Position numbers and translations under genes: made by a program
NCBI GenBank assembly: GCA_964605545.1
Contig: CAZSCX010000001.1
Coordinates: 25,680-89,679, forward strand
DNA: 64,000 nucleotides
DNA from: DAOTMI01 sp964605545
Lineage (GTDB): Bacteria > Patescibacteriota > Microgenomatia > UBA12405
Reading direction: 5' to 3'
Shown here: piece by piece, positions 1 through 7,823 of the stretch
Layout of the letters: each line of letters begins with the position of its first letter
Position numbering within the stretch: position 1 is the first letter of the stretch
The notes under the pieces: model-generated
Databases searched by the model: none
What the model was told of the DNA's origin: nothing
Seen by the model: the letters and a program-made list of their open reading frames with translations, nothing else

Positions 1-1075
1 CTAGAAGAATTTGAATAGTTTGGTTGTCTTTGGTGGCTAAAGCGGAAACATGTGAACCATTACCTTCTTGACCAATGAGTTCTCCTTTAAGTTTATTTAA
101 AAATTCAAAAGCATAATAACGAGGTTTTATGGTTCCGTCCTTTTTTATTAAGCCCCAGTGAGTGTTTGGTCCATCGATTATTTCAAAAGTAAAAACTTTA
201 TGAATATAAGGAGAGAGACGGCTAGCGGATGAGAGAAGGTGAATGGCAGAAAAAATATTATTATAAAAATCATCATTTTCCGAAGTTGGTCCAAATTCTG
301 AAATGATCTTTTCTATATCACGATATGAGGGGTAAGAGGCGAGGAGAGAATTGAGATTTTCGATATCAGAAAGGTATTCCGTGGGATATTTTGAGTATTT
401 ATGCCATGATATAAAGTCTAGTTTGATATGGTTATTATTGCAGTATTCGAGTAAGTATTTTATCCAATTAGGATAGTAGCCTGAAGTGCTGGGGCCACCA
501 ATTTTATAGGGAGTATTTTGAGCTCCGGCAGAGATGGCAACAGCGGTTTTGGCATAAAAGTCCAGGTAATTATTTTCTCCTTTATAGTGCATTTTATTAT
601 AGAGATCGGGTTCGTTTAGAACTTCATAATAAATATTGTCAATGTTTTTTTCCACAGAGTAGCGATAAACCAGAGCAGTGACGGCTTCCTGCCAATTTGA
701 AACATCGTCAGGATTAGTGAGACTAAAGAAAGGTTTAGCACCGGTAGCAAGAATAGTATCGACAGTATCGTCTAACTCTTTTTGGGTATAATAATTAAAT
801 ACATGGTCTATTCTGATATATTGAGGCGAGAGCTTTTGGAGATGGGAAAGAGCTGGTTTGATCATGTTGGTATGTGATTCTTCTCCACCTTGAGAAAAAT
901 TACTCCAAAAATTTTTGGGAATATTGCCGACCGAGTTTTGAGTGTGAATAATGATGTTGGCTAAAGTAGGAGTGGCATCTTTACGTATATCTTGTTGTTG
1001 CTTAATTAATAGTATAAAGACAGGGAGAAGAAGAAAAAAAATGAGAGTGATAATAATTTGTTTCTTTTTTGACAA
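1..1075 (-). CDS. Membrane-anchored GH39-like glycoside hydrolase (partial, 3' end off window)
   Basis: Open frame of at least 358 codons read from a TTG at 1075; the C-terminus lies beyond the left edge. Residues about 7-24 are a hydrophobic anchor followed by a Q-Q-D-I-R juxtamembrane motif like that of the neighbouring secreted proteins. Family logic of clan-A (beta/alpha)8 hydrolases is visible: the N-E-P motif at residues 154-156 (E155 as candidate acid/base), a S-W-H-K motif near 224-227, and S-E-F-G near 259-262 (E260 as candidate nucleophile). This suits a GH39/GH5-type enzyme acting on an extracellular glycan; the substrate cannot be told. It is divergent from the surface-protein operon and shares a short promoter region with it. 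The TTG start is inferred from the lack of an ATG before the hydrophobic segment. Confidence 0.75.
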   Translation of the reverse strand, partial: MSKKKQIIITLIFFLLLPVFILLIKQQQDIRKDATPTLANIIIHTQNSVGNIPKNFWSNFSQGGEESHTNMIKPALSHLQKLSPQYIRIDHVFNYYTQKELDDTVDTILATGAKPFFSLTNPDDVSNWQEAVTALVYRYSVEKNIDNIYYEVLNEPDLYNKMHYKGENNYLDFYAKTAVAISAGAQNTPYKIGGPSTSGYYPNWIKYLLEYCNNNHIKLDFISWHKYSKYPTEYLSDIENLNSLLASYPSYRDIEKIISEFGPTSENDDFYNNIFSAIHLLSSASRLSPYIHKVFTFEIIDGPNTHWGLIKKDGTIKPRYYAFEFLNKLKGELIGQEGNGSHVSALATKDNQTIQILL

Positions 1076-1094
1076 GTTATAAATAGTATATAAT
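1069..1094 (+). promoter_or_regulatory. Divergent promoter region (TTGACA/TATAAT) for the surface-protein genes
   Basis: TTGACA at 1069-1074 and TATAAT at 1089-1094 are separated by 14 nt. The ATG of the following gene is at 1101, only 6 nt after the -10 box, so the mRNA would begin at or near the start codon. On the other strand a TATACT (1090-1085) overlaps it and lies 9 nt before the TTG of the glycoside hydrolase gene. Confidence 0.55.
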
Positions 1095-1100
1095 GATTTT

Positions 1101-3782
1101 ATGAAAAAGTGTGCCGGATTAGCGCAAATTCCTTTGATGTTGGGATTGTTGCTAATGGCAGTGGCGATACCGGTAGTATCTCAATTGACAAAAAATAGTC
1201 AAGAAACAAGAAATCGAGCCCAGAGTATGCCGATAACTTATTACCGATTGATAGGTGATCAGTGTGTTGTGGCTGGAATTTTTTTAACGATTGACGAATG
1301 CCAGCAGGTAGTTAACGGGACTTGTTATGAGAATAGTAATTGTGAGAGCGGTGGAGAGGATGAGCCAACGGCGACTCCTGATCCGATATCTAGATATTAT
1401 ATATGCGATTCGAAACCAGGAATGAAAAGACTTTGTAGTATTTCTTATTCTAGTGAGTCTGCTTGCCAGGCAGCTATTATAGATTCAAACACTCAAAAAT
1501 GTGTTAATGATTGTAATAAAGAATGTTTAAATACATATTCTGTATGTATTGATCCGGCAATATTGGAAAAATGTCCAAATGGATCTCGAACAATGGGTTG
1601 TGAGCAATTGCTATATTCGAATGAAGTGCCAATGGGAGAGATTGCCGGAATAAATTATTTCTATGCCGATCCGCCCAATAATTTTTTGGCTCGTTGTTTT
1701 TCTTTTGATTATGATTTTGAAGCGTCACAGGGTCGCGGAGGGGTTTTTGGAGAACTTGAGTGTTATGAGAGGTTCGGGAAACAAAATTGTTTTATCAGTA
1801 ATGGTGATTGTTCAAATGTTTGTCCAAAACCAAGTACTAATACAATTACGCCAGCGCCGCCATTTGAGGCGTATAGATGTATGGAAAGTACCTGCCAGAG
1901 ACAGATTTATGCAAGTATTGACGAGTGTTTGAAGGAAAATGGATTTGCCGGTTGTTTTAATGGTTGTAGTGATCAATTTTGTAGTGTCGAACAGGAATTA
2001 ACCGAATATTATTATTGTGATTATAATAGTGAAAATGTAATTGAGGGAAGTTCTTTTGTTACGGGTGAGTGTGGCCATAATAGTTTTAAAAATATTTATG
2101 AATGCTATTCTCAGCATGAGAAATGTACTTTATTGAATTGTGATGATAATCCTTTGGGAATGAATGATAATTGTCAGAAAAGTGTGATTGAGGAGGATAA
2201 AAAATTAAAATTATATTTTTGTAGTCCAAGCGGATGTCGGTGGGAAATGTTTAAAAACTGGGTAGAGTGCGGTAAATTACATGGTGTTTGTTATGATGCT
2301 TTGAATCAATGTAAATTGTATCAAAGATGTGCGGTGGCACCGCCAACTGATGATATCTATTATTTGGATATGTCGTACACAAAATATAGTGAACAGTGTC
2401 GAAAAAGTAGTTATAAATATCTTGAAGATTGCGAACTCTATGTAAATGGTTGCGAAGAAGGAACAACACTTGATTATTGCAAAAGACAGCTGGGAGAAAA
2501 TTTTGAAAATGCAAGATGTTTTATGAATGATTCTTTGTGTGGCAGGCCAGCGCAAGAACCTTTAACAATAGAAGTGACACCAAAATTTTCCAGTAATCCG
2601 GTGAGAGCGAAAGAAGAATTTTCTTTGGAAATTTTTGCCGATGTAATCAATGACGGTCAAACAATGCCCGATTTTTCTATTAAAGTGTGTATGACTGATA
2701 ATTTAACTCGGGTATTAGACAAAGACAATACAAGTGATTGTAGTTTTACAGTAGAAGATGTCGAGGATGAAACCCAAAAATGTTATCAGATTAGTGGTAG
2801 TTGTGTTGCAAAAAGTGAGAAGACAGTGTTGGCTAGATTATGGTTTGTGTCTGAAGCGGCCAATACAACTGTGACTTTTTCGGTTGATTGGCCTGGATAT
2901 TTTGCCGATGAATTGATTTTAAATATTGGGAATGAAGCACGAAGTTGTGATACCGGAGAGAATGGAGATGCCAATAAAAATGGGGAGATTACAATGGATG
3001 ATCATGGTATTTGGGAAAATGAATATTTTATAGGAACTTCGATGACATCTGATTTTAACTGTGATTCTAAGATTGATCTTTTGGATTTTGAAATTTGGCG
3101 ATCAGGATATTTCAATCGAAATATTTCGATAACACCTTCGCCAAAACCGGTTGAATGTACAAATGGTGAATGGAAATGTTTGGATGCGACTAGAGCCCAA
3201 CAATGTGTTGAGGGTTTTTGGAAAAATACAATTTGTGGTAGTGGATATAAATGTGATACTGGTGTTTGTAAAGAAGTCCAGTGTATTTTTGAAAATGAAA
3301 AATATTCAATTGGAACGAGTATTTGTACCGATACTTATTTGCCATCTGTATGTAGATCAAATGGTTTGTTTGAGGAAGGAGAATGGTGTAATAGAGGTGA
3401 TTGGTGCAAGGATGGGATATGTAAAGAAATTACTTGTACCAAGGGAGATCAGGAATATAAAGTAGGTGAATCTTATTGTGGTGTTCAATCAATATTTAAA
3501 TGTGGTGGTAGTGGAAGTTTTTATTCTTATGCATGTAATGGAACTTTGGTACCAGGAGAAAGATCTTGTCAGTGTGTACCTTTTGAAAATAGTCCAACGC
3601 CGACACCACCGGTAGGCACGCCGGTAACCAAATGTTATCGGAGAGATAATTATGCAGAGATGAATGTAGGGGATACTTATTGTCAGGACGATATATTTTA
3701 TTTGTGTCAGAGTAACGGTATTTTGTATGAACATCAATGTATTAATGGTTGTTTAGGAGATGAATGTGCTAGTGAAATATAA
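1101..3782 (+). CDS. Large Cys-rich secreted protein with cohesin-like and dockerin-like domains
   Basis: 893 residues. N-terminal hydrophobic segment (about 7-30) contains G-L-A-Q-I-P and is followed by S-Q-E-T-R-N-R-A, both shared with paralogues in the cluster. Residues about 45-480 are Cys-rich, with repeated short stretches of the form Y-Y-x-C-D and E-C-x-x. Residues about 486-610 form a beta domain resembling a cohesin. Residues about 616-673 carry two dockerin-like calcium loops (D-A-N-K-N-G-E and D-F-N-C-D-S-K). The rest is Cys-rich repeats of a C-x-x-G-x-x-x-C type with a T/P linker near 835. It is probably an extracellular scaffold or adhesion protein that stays near the membrane. 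It is first in the plus-strand run and overlaps the next gene. No enzymatic motif was seen. Confidence 0.7.
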   Translation: MKKCAGLAQIPLMLGLLLMAVAIPVVSQLTKNSQETRNRAQSMPITYYRLIGDQCVVAGIFLTIDECQQVVNGTCYENSNCESGGEDEPTATPDPISRYYICDSKPGMKRLCSISYSSESACQAAIIDSNTQKCVNDCNKECLNTYSVCIDPAILEKCPNGSRTMGCEQLLYSNEVPMGEIAGINYFYADPPNNFLARCFSFDYDFEASQGRGGVFGELECYERFGKQNCFISNGDCSNVCPKPSTNTITPAPPFEAYRCMESTCQRQIYASIDECLKENGFAGCFNGCSDQFCSVEQELTEYYYCDYNSENVIEGSSFVTGECGHNSFKNIYECYSQHEKCTLLNCDDNPLGMNDNCQKSVIEEDKKLKLYFCSPSGCRWEMFKNWVECGKLHGVCYDALNQCKLYQRCAVAPPTDDIYYLDMSYTKYSEQCRKSSYKYLEDCELYVNGCEEGTTLDYCKRQLGENFENARCFMNDSLCGRPAQEPLTIEVTPKFSSNPVRAKEEFSLEIFADVINDGQTMPDFSIKVCMTDNLTRVLDKDNTSDCSFTVEDVEDETQKCYQISGSCVAKSEKTVLARLWFVSEAANTTVTFSVDWPGYFADELILNIGNEARSCDTGENGDANKNGEITMDDHGIWENEYFIGTSMTSDFNCDSKIDLLDFEIWRSGYFNRNISITPSPKPVECTNGEWKCLDATRAQQCVEGFWKNTICGSGYKCDTGVCKEVQCIFENEKYSIGTSICTDTYLPSVCRSNGLFEEGEWCNRGDWCKDGICKEITCTKGDQEYKVGESYCGVQSIFKCGGSGSFYSYACNGTLVPGERSCQCVPFENSPTPTPPVGTPVTKCYRRDNYAEMNVGDTYCQDDIFYLCQSNGILYEHQCINGCLGDECASEI

Positions 3783-4905
3783 AAATATATTATTGATGTT
3801 GGGGTTGTTGATAGTAATGGTGGTAAGTTTAGTATTGATTAAAAGGCAACAGGATTTGAGAAGAGGAGCGGCGGGTTTAAAGACTGCTTTGTTGATTTTG
3901 AGCCCGGAGTCGGTAGGGGCAACTATTGGCGATAATTTTGATATTAATTTTTCAGTGAGTACCGAATCGACTATGTCGGCAGCAAAACTGAACATTTGTT
4001 ATCCGACTAATATTGATTTGGAGAGTCAAAATACTGAATTGGCAGATTTTAATTTGTATGTAAATGCGGTGGGAGAATCAGGGGGAGAAAAGTGTGTTGA
4101 GGTGGTATTGACGGGAATTGCCAGTGACGATAAATTACCAAGTAAATTTATTAAATTATTAAAATTAAATTTTGTAGCCAGACAGAGTGGTAGAGGGACG
4201 GTCAAAGTTGATGTCACAAAATCGCAGATGGTTGGTGTAGGGGGAGAAATTGCTATTGATTCAGGAGTAAATGAGGTAGTGGTGAGTGTAAATGATGAAA
4301 ATGGTCAGGGAGGTGGCGGAGAAACGCCGACTTTAGAACCAACACCTTTTATGAAATATTGGAAGTGTGATCCGGTAACAATGGTATGTGAAGAAATTAA
4401 TCCTGATGAGTGTTTGTTGATTGGAGAGGAGTGTTTGGTAAATGAGAATTGTCCGACTGATTACACTTGTCTTGAGATGACAATTACACCGACATCGCCA
4501 ATAGTAACAACGACACCGATAGTTGAAATGAAATATTGGATCTGTGATGAAGCCACTAAAATATGTGAGGAAGTAAGTGAAACGGTGTGTAATTTGGATT
4601 CAAATTGCAAGATTAGTATTGATTGTCCAGATGGATACACTTGTTCTGTAATTACGATTACCAAAACTCCAGTACCAGTTGGATGTCAGGATTGTAAATC
4701 TTTAGATCCTGAATATAGTGGCAATGGGAGAAAAGGCGGAGATTATAATTGTGATGCGGTTGTTAATGGAACTGATTTTGTAATTTGGCGGAGAGAAGCT
4801 TTAGATAAAATTATGAGGTATGATTGTTGGCAGGCTGATGGTAATGATGACGATAAGGTATCATTAATTGATTATTCTTTGTGGAGGGAATGGTATTTAA
4901 AGTAG
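3766..4905 (+). CDS. Anchored cohesin-like/dockerin-like surface protein
   Basis: About 379 residues. The open frame reaches an ATG at 3760, but AGGAG at 3755-3759 leaves no room for it, so GTG 3766 (6-nt spacer) is preferred; GTG 3772 is also possible. The start overlaps the end of the previous gene. A hydrophobic segment is followed by Q-Q-D-L-R-R-G-A-A. Next come a cohesin-like beta domain (about 25-175), a Thr/Pro linker with two Cys-rich units (K-Y-W-x-C-D) and a C-terminal dockerin-like pair of calcium loops (D-Y-N-C-D and D-G-N-D-D-D) ending W-Y-L-K. The protein could both bind and be bound within a surface assembly. Confidence 0.65.
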   Translation: MLVKYKNILLMLGLLIVMVVSLVLIKRQQDLRRGAAGLKTALLILSPESVGATIGDNFDINFSVSTESTMSAAKLNICYPTNIDLESQNTELADFNLYVNAVGESGGEKCVEVVLTGIASDDKLPSKFIKLLKLNFVARQSGRGTVKVDVTKSQMVGVGGEIAIDSGVNEVVVSVNDENGQGGGGETPTLEPTPFMKYWKCDPVTMVCEEINPDECLLIGEECLVNENCPTDYTCLEMTITPTSPIVTTTPIVEMKYWICDEATKICEEVSETVCNLDSNCKISIDCPDGYTCSVITITKTPVPVGCQDCKSLDPEYSGNGRKGGDYNCDAVVNGTDFVIWRREALDKIMRYDCWQADGNDDDKVSLIDYSLWREWYLK

Positions 4906-4945
4906 TGCTACTTGATATTATGCTAATATTAATTGATAATTATTT

Positions 4946-6772
4946 ATGATGTTTGATAAAAAGAATTTGGCTAATGTGGTAACAGCAGTGTTTTTGTTTA
5001 CAGCGTTGATGGTGACTGGTTTGGCAGTAAAGAGAACTTTGGATATGAGAAATAGGGCAGCGACGACAGGGACAAAATTTTATATTGATCCGGCTAGTGT
5101 GGAATTAAAAGTGGGAGAGACAAAAGAATTTGCTGTTTATGTCGATACTTCTGATACCGGAGAAAAAGTAGCTTTTGTGGAAGGGCAGTTGTGTTATGGT
5201 CCAAAAATTAAAATTGCCAGTCAGTCGGCTGATGTTTATAAACCACAGGAAGAATATTTTAATGATGTTGACCTAATTAAGGGCAAGAGAGCGGAAGATA
5301 TCGTCGATGGTACAACGGCTGGAGTGAAGTGTTTAAATTTTGCCTTAAGTTCGGCTAGTGTTACATCAGATAATTTAAAAAGCGGAGTAGTAAAAACTTT
5401 AATCGTTAGATTTACTGGGGTGGAAACAGGTAGCGAAAAAGTTAGTTTTACCCAAGATCCATTAAAGACTTATTATAATAATAATTTAAGTGATGAGCCT
5501 GGAATTATTGCTGCTTATACCGATTCAGAAATTACGGTGGTGACACCAAGCGAGGGAAGTGAATCATTGATTACTCTTGATGGTTCAAAATTGGCAACTA
5601 AAGTTGGTGAAACCGGAGAAGTAATAGTAAAACTTGATACTTCGTCATCATCTAGAGAAGTCGATGGATTTCAGGCGACTGTTTGTTATGGAAAGGAATA
5701 TAAAATTGGAAATACCTTGGCAGATGTAACAGTGGCCAATAGTACCAGCAAGGGTTTATCGAGCATTTTCAGACCAATTACAGTTATTCCGAAGACTGAT
5801 GGTAGTGGGACATGTGCAACAATAGCAATGAGAGCTTCGGCTGAAGATGGAGTTGAATTGCCTTCTGGTTCTTTTGATGTTTTGAGAATAAAACTGGAAG
5901 CTGTTATAGCTGGCAAAGGGACGGTTTATTTAGATAAAGAGCAATGTGAAGTGAGTGGACCAAGTGTGCCCGGCAAGGGAAATGCGATTACTCACGATAT
6001 TGGATCGGCTGTAGCTTATGAAGTGCTTTCTGATGGAGGAAAATTTTGGCAATGTAATGAAACAACAAGAATTTGTGAGGAAATAAGTGAAACTACATGT
6101 AATTTGATTGATAACTGTATCCGTAGTGGAGATTGTCCTGTAGGTTATACTTGTCCGAGTACAACCGATACACCGAAACCAACACCAACAGATACACCGG
6201 AGGAAACTGGTTTGATATTTAATTTTAAAATGACTTTTCAAGGTTTAATGTCAAATGCCTCGGAATGTGGTGAGAAATGGAATAATTTAAAAATTAAATT
6301 AGTTGACAGTAAAGGTAAAGAAAGTCCTTTGATGGATGTAGCTATTTCACCGGAAGATGCTTTGTCTATGGCTGTAGAACCGATGGTTTTTAAAGGAAAA
6401 GTATATTTGGGTGAATATGTGCCGGAAGGAGATGTTTTTGCTTTGATGCGGGGGCCAATTCATATTACCGATAAATATGGTATGGATGCACAAAACGGTG
6501 AATACAATATTTATTTGGGTAAACTTAATGGAATGACGGAAAATTTGGAAACGACAAAATTATTTGATTTTACAAAATATGCTTTGAGAGGCGGTGATGT
6601 CGATGCCAATGATATGCTCAATGGGGCAGATTATACAAAGATTAAAGATAGTTTAAGTTGTACGGAAAGTACTTGTTTAAATTCTGATATTAATGGTGAT
6701 TGTGTAGTTAATGCAGCCGATACTACATTTTTTATAGATAATATTAAAATACGCAATGGCAAATTATACTAA
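4946..6772 (+). CDS. Surface protein with two cohesin-like domains and a dockerin-like end
   Basis: 608 residues. The N-terminal membrane segment is followed by D-M-R-N-R-A-A. Two tandem cohesin-like domains (about 40-195 and 205-355) each begin with a strand of the type l-x-x-K-V-G-E-T. A Cys-rich linker and T-P-K-P-T-P-T-D spacer follow, then a separate beta domain (about 408-540) that resembles the middle domain of the gene at 21294. The C-terminus is a dockerin-like segment (G-G-D-V-D-A-N-D and S-D-I-N-G-D). The architecture is that of a small scaffoldin: two binding domains plus one docking domain. ATG 4949 is an alternative start. The last 17 nt overlap the pilin-like gene. Confidence 0.65.
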   Translation: MMFDKKNLANVVTAVFLFTALMVTGLAVKRTLDMRNRAATTGTKFYIDPASVELKVGETKEFAVYVDTSDTGEKVAFVEGQLCYGPKIKIASQSADVYKPQEEYFNDVDLIKGKRAEDIVDGTTAGVKCLNFALSSASVTSDNLKSGVVKTLIVRFTGVETGSEKVSFTQDPLKTYYNNNLSDEPGIIAAYTDSEITVVTPSEGSESLITLDGSKLATKVGETGEVIVKLDTSSSSREVDGFQATVCYGKEYKIGNTLADVTVANSTSKGLSSIFRPITVIPKTDGSGTCATIAMRASAEDGVELPSGSFDVLRIKLEAVIAGKGTVYLDKEQCEVSGPSVPGKGNAITHDIGSAVAYEVLSDGGKFWQCNETTRICEEISETTCNLIDNCIRSGDCPVGYTCPSTTDTPKPTPTDTPEETGLIFNFKMTFQGLMSNASECGEKWNNLKIKLVDSKGKESPLMDVAISPEDALSMAVEPMVFKGKVYLGEYVPEGDVFALMRGPIHITDKYGMDAQNGEYNIYLGKLNGMTENLETTKLFDFTKYALRGGDVDANDMLNGADYTKIKDSLSCTESTCLNSDINGDCVVNAADTTFFIDNIKIRNGKLY

Positions 6773-7205
6773 GGCTTTTACTTTGGTGGAGTTGTTGGTA
6801 GCGATGACAATTATTATGGTACTGACAATTGTGGCGGTGGTAAATTATGGTAGTGTCCAAAAAAATGCCAGAGATTCAAAAAGAAAGGCTGATTTAGAAA
6901 AAGTGAGGGTGGCGTTGGAAATGTATAAACAGGATCATGATGGATGTTATCCGCCAAATACCAATACTTTGGATGACGAGGGTTATTTAGATATTGTGCC
7001 AAGAACTGATCCGAAAGGACAGCCGTATTGTTATATATTTGCTGGATCTGCTTGTGGGTCACCAGCAGTAGGAAATACGTCTTATTCTTTGTATACAAGT
7101 ATGGAAAATGAGAAAAATGAATCTTCATCTTTTGATGCTTTTACTTGTATTGGAGATGGTGGTCTTACATTGGAAAATACAAATTATGGAGTTAGTAATC
7201 CTTAA
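6756..7205 (+). CDS. Type IV prepilin-like protein
   Basis: 149 residues with a classic N-methylation site: short leader M-A-N-Y-T-K-A, then F-T-L-V-E-L-L-V, with the Glu at mature position 5 and a hydrophobic helix. Here Ala replaces the usual Gly before the cleavage site. The region after the helix (A-R-D-S-K-R-K-A-D-L-E-K-V) is typical of pseudopilins of the type II secretion G / PilA group, followed by a small globular Cys-containing domain. It needs a prepilin peptidase and assembly ATPase that are not in this window. Its position inside the dockerin cluster, overlapping the preceding gene by 17 nt, suggests co-expression with the surface complex. Confidence 0.85.
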   Translation: MANYTKAFTLVELLVAMTIIMVLTIVAVVNYGSVQKNARDSKRKADLEKVRVALEMYKQDHDGCYPPNTNTLDDEGYLDIVPRTDPKGQPYCYIFAGSACGSPAVGNTSYSLYTSMENEKNESSSFDAFTCIGDGGLTLENTNYGVSNP

Positions 7206-7208
7206 AAT

Positions 7209-7820
7209 ATGAAAAAAAATAAAGGCTTGGCTCAAATTCCATTGATAATTGGTTTGATGGTAGTGGCGGTGGCTATTCCAATGATCAAAAATATATCAAT
7301 GAAAAAAGAAAAGACTAAAAATATTGTTTCTGAGGAAAAGGTCGTCGAAAAAAAGATGAAAAAAGTTGAGGCAAAAATGTTTTTGGAACCAAAGGATATA
7401 AATTTAAAAGTTGGAGAAAAAAAGAAAATTAAGATAATAGTTGATACAAGTGAGGGAAAAAGGAAGGTTGATATTGCCAGGGCAGTGTTGTGTTGGAGTG
7501 GGGGATTGGCAATAGGTGATATTGAGAAAGATATTGTTTTAGATAAATCTTTTTTTGATGGTTTTGTTTTTAAAAATCCTGTTAAGGTGGAAGGGTTCGA
7601 TTGTATTGATATAGTTGCTAATTCACAAAAGAGAACTAATGAATTGAATTCCGGTAAAATGACTTTGGCTGAAGTTGTATTTGTGGCTACAGAAAAAATG
7701 GAAGGAGGGGTGTTTACTTTTGATTCTGTTTTAAGTGAAGTTTCTGGTCCTGCTAATGAAAATGGCGATTATGGGATTCAATTAGGGGAATTTGAAAAAT
7801 TTATTTATCAGGTTAAATAG
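7209..7820 (+). CDS. Anchored single cohesin-like domain protein
   Basis: 203 residues. The N-terminus K-G-L-A-Q-I-P-L-I-I-G-L matches the first gene of the cluster. After the hydrophobic segment there is a Lys/Glu-rich stretch (about 30-55) in place of the R-x-x-A-A motif. Residues about 57-200 form one cohesin-like domain beginning F-L-E-P-K-D-I-N-L-K-V-G. There is no dockerin-like end, so it could act as a membrane-held receptor for dockerin-bearing partners such as the protease encoded 3 nt downstream. This role is inference from architecture only. Confidence 0.6.
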   Translation: MKKNKGLAQIPLIIGLMVVAVAIPMIKNISMKKEKTKNIVSEEKVVEKKMKKVEAKMFLEPKDINLKVGEKKKIKIIVDTSEGKRKVDIARAVLCWSGGLAIGDIEKDIVLDKSFFDGFVFKNPVKVEGFDCIDIVANSQKRTNELNSGKMTLAEVVFVATEKMEGGVFTFDSVLSEVSGPANENGDYGIQLGEFEKFIYQVK

Positions 7821-7823
7821 GCC

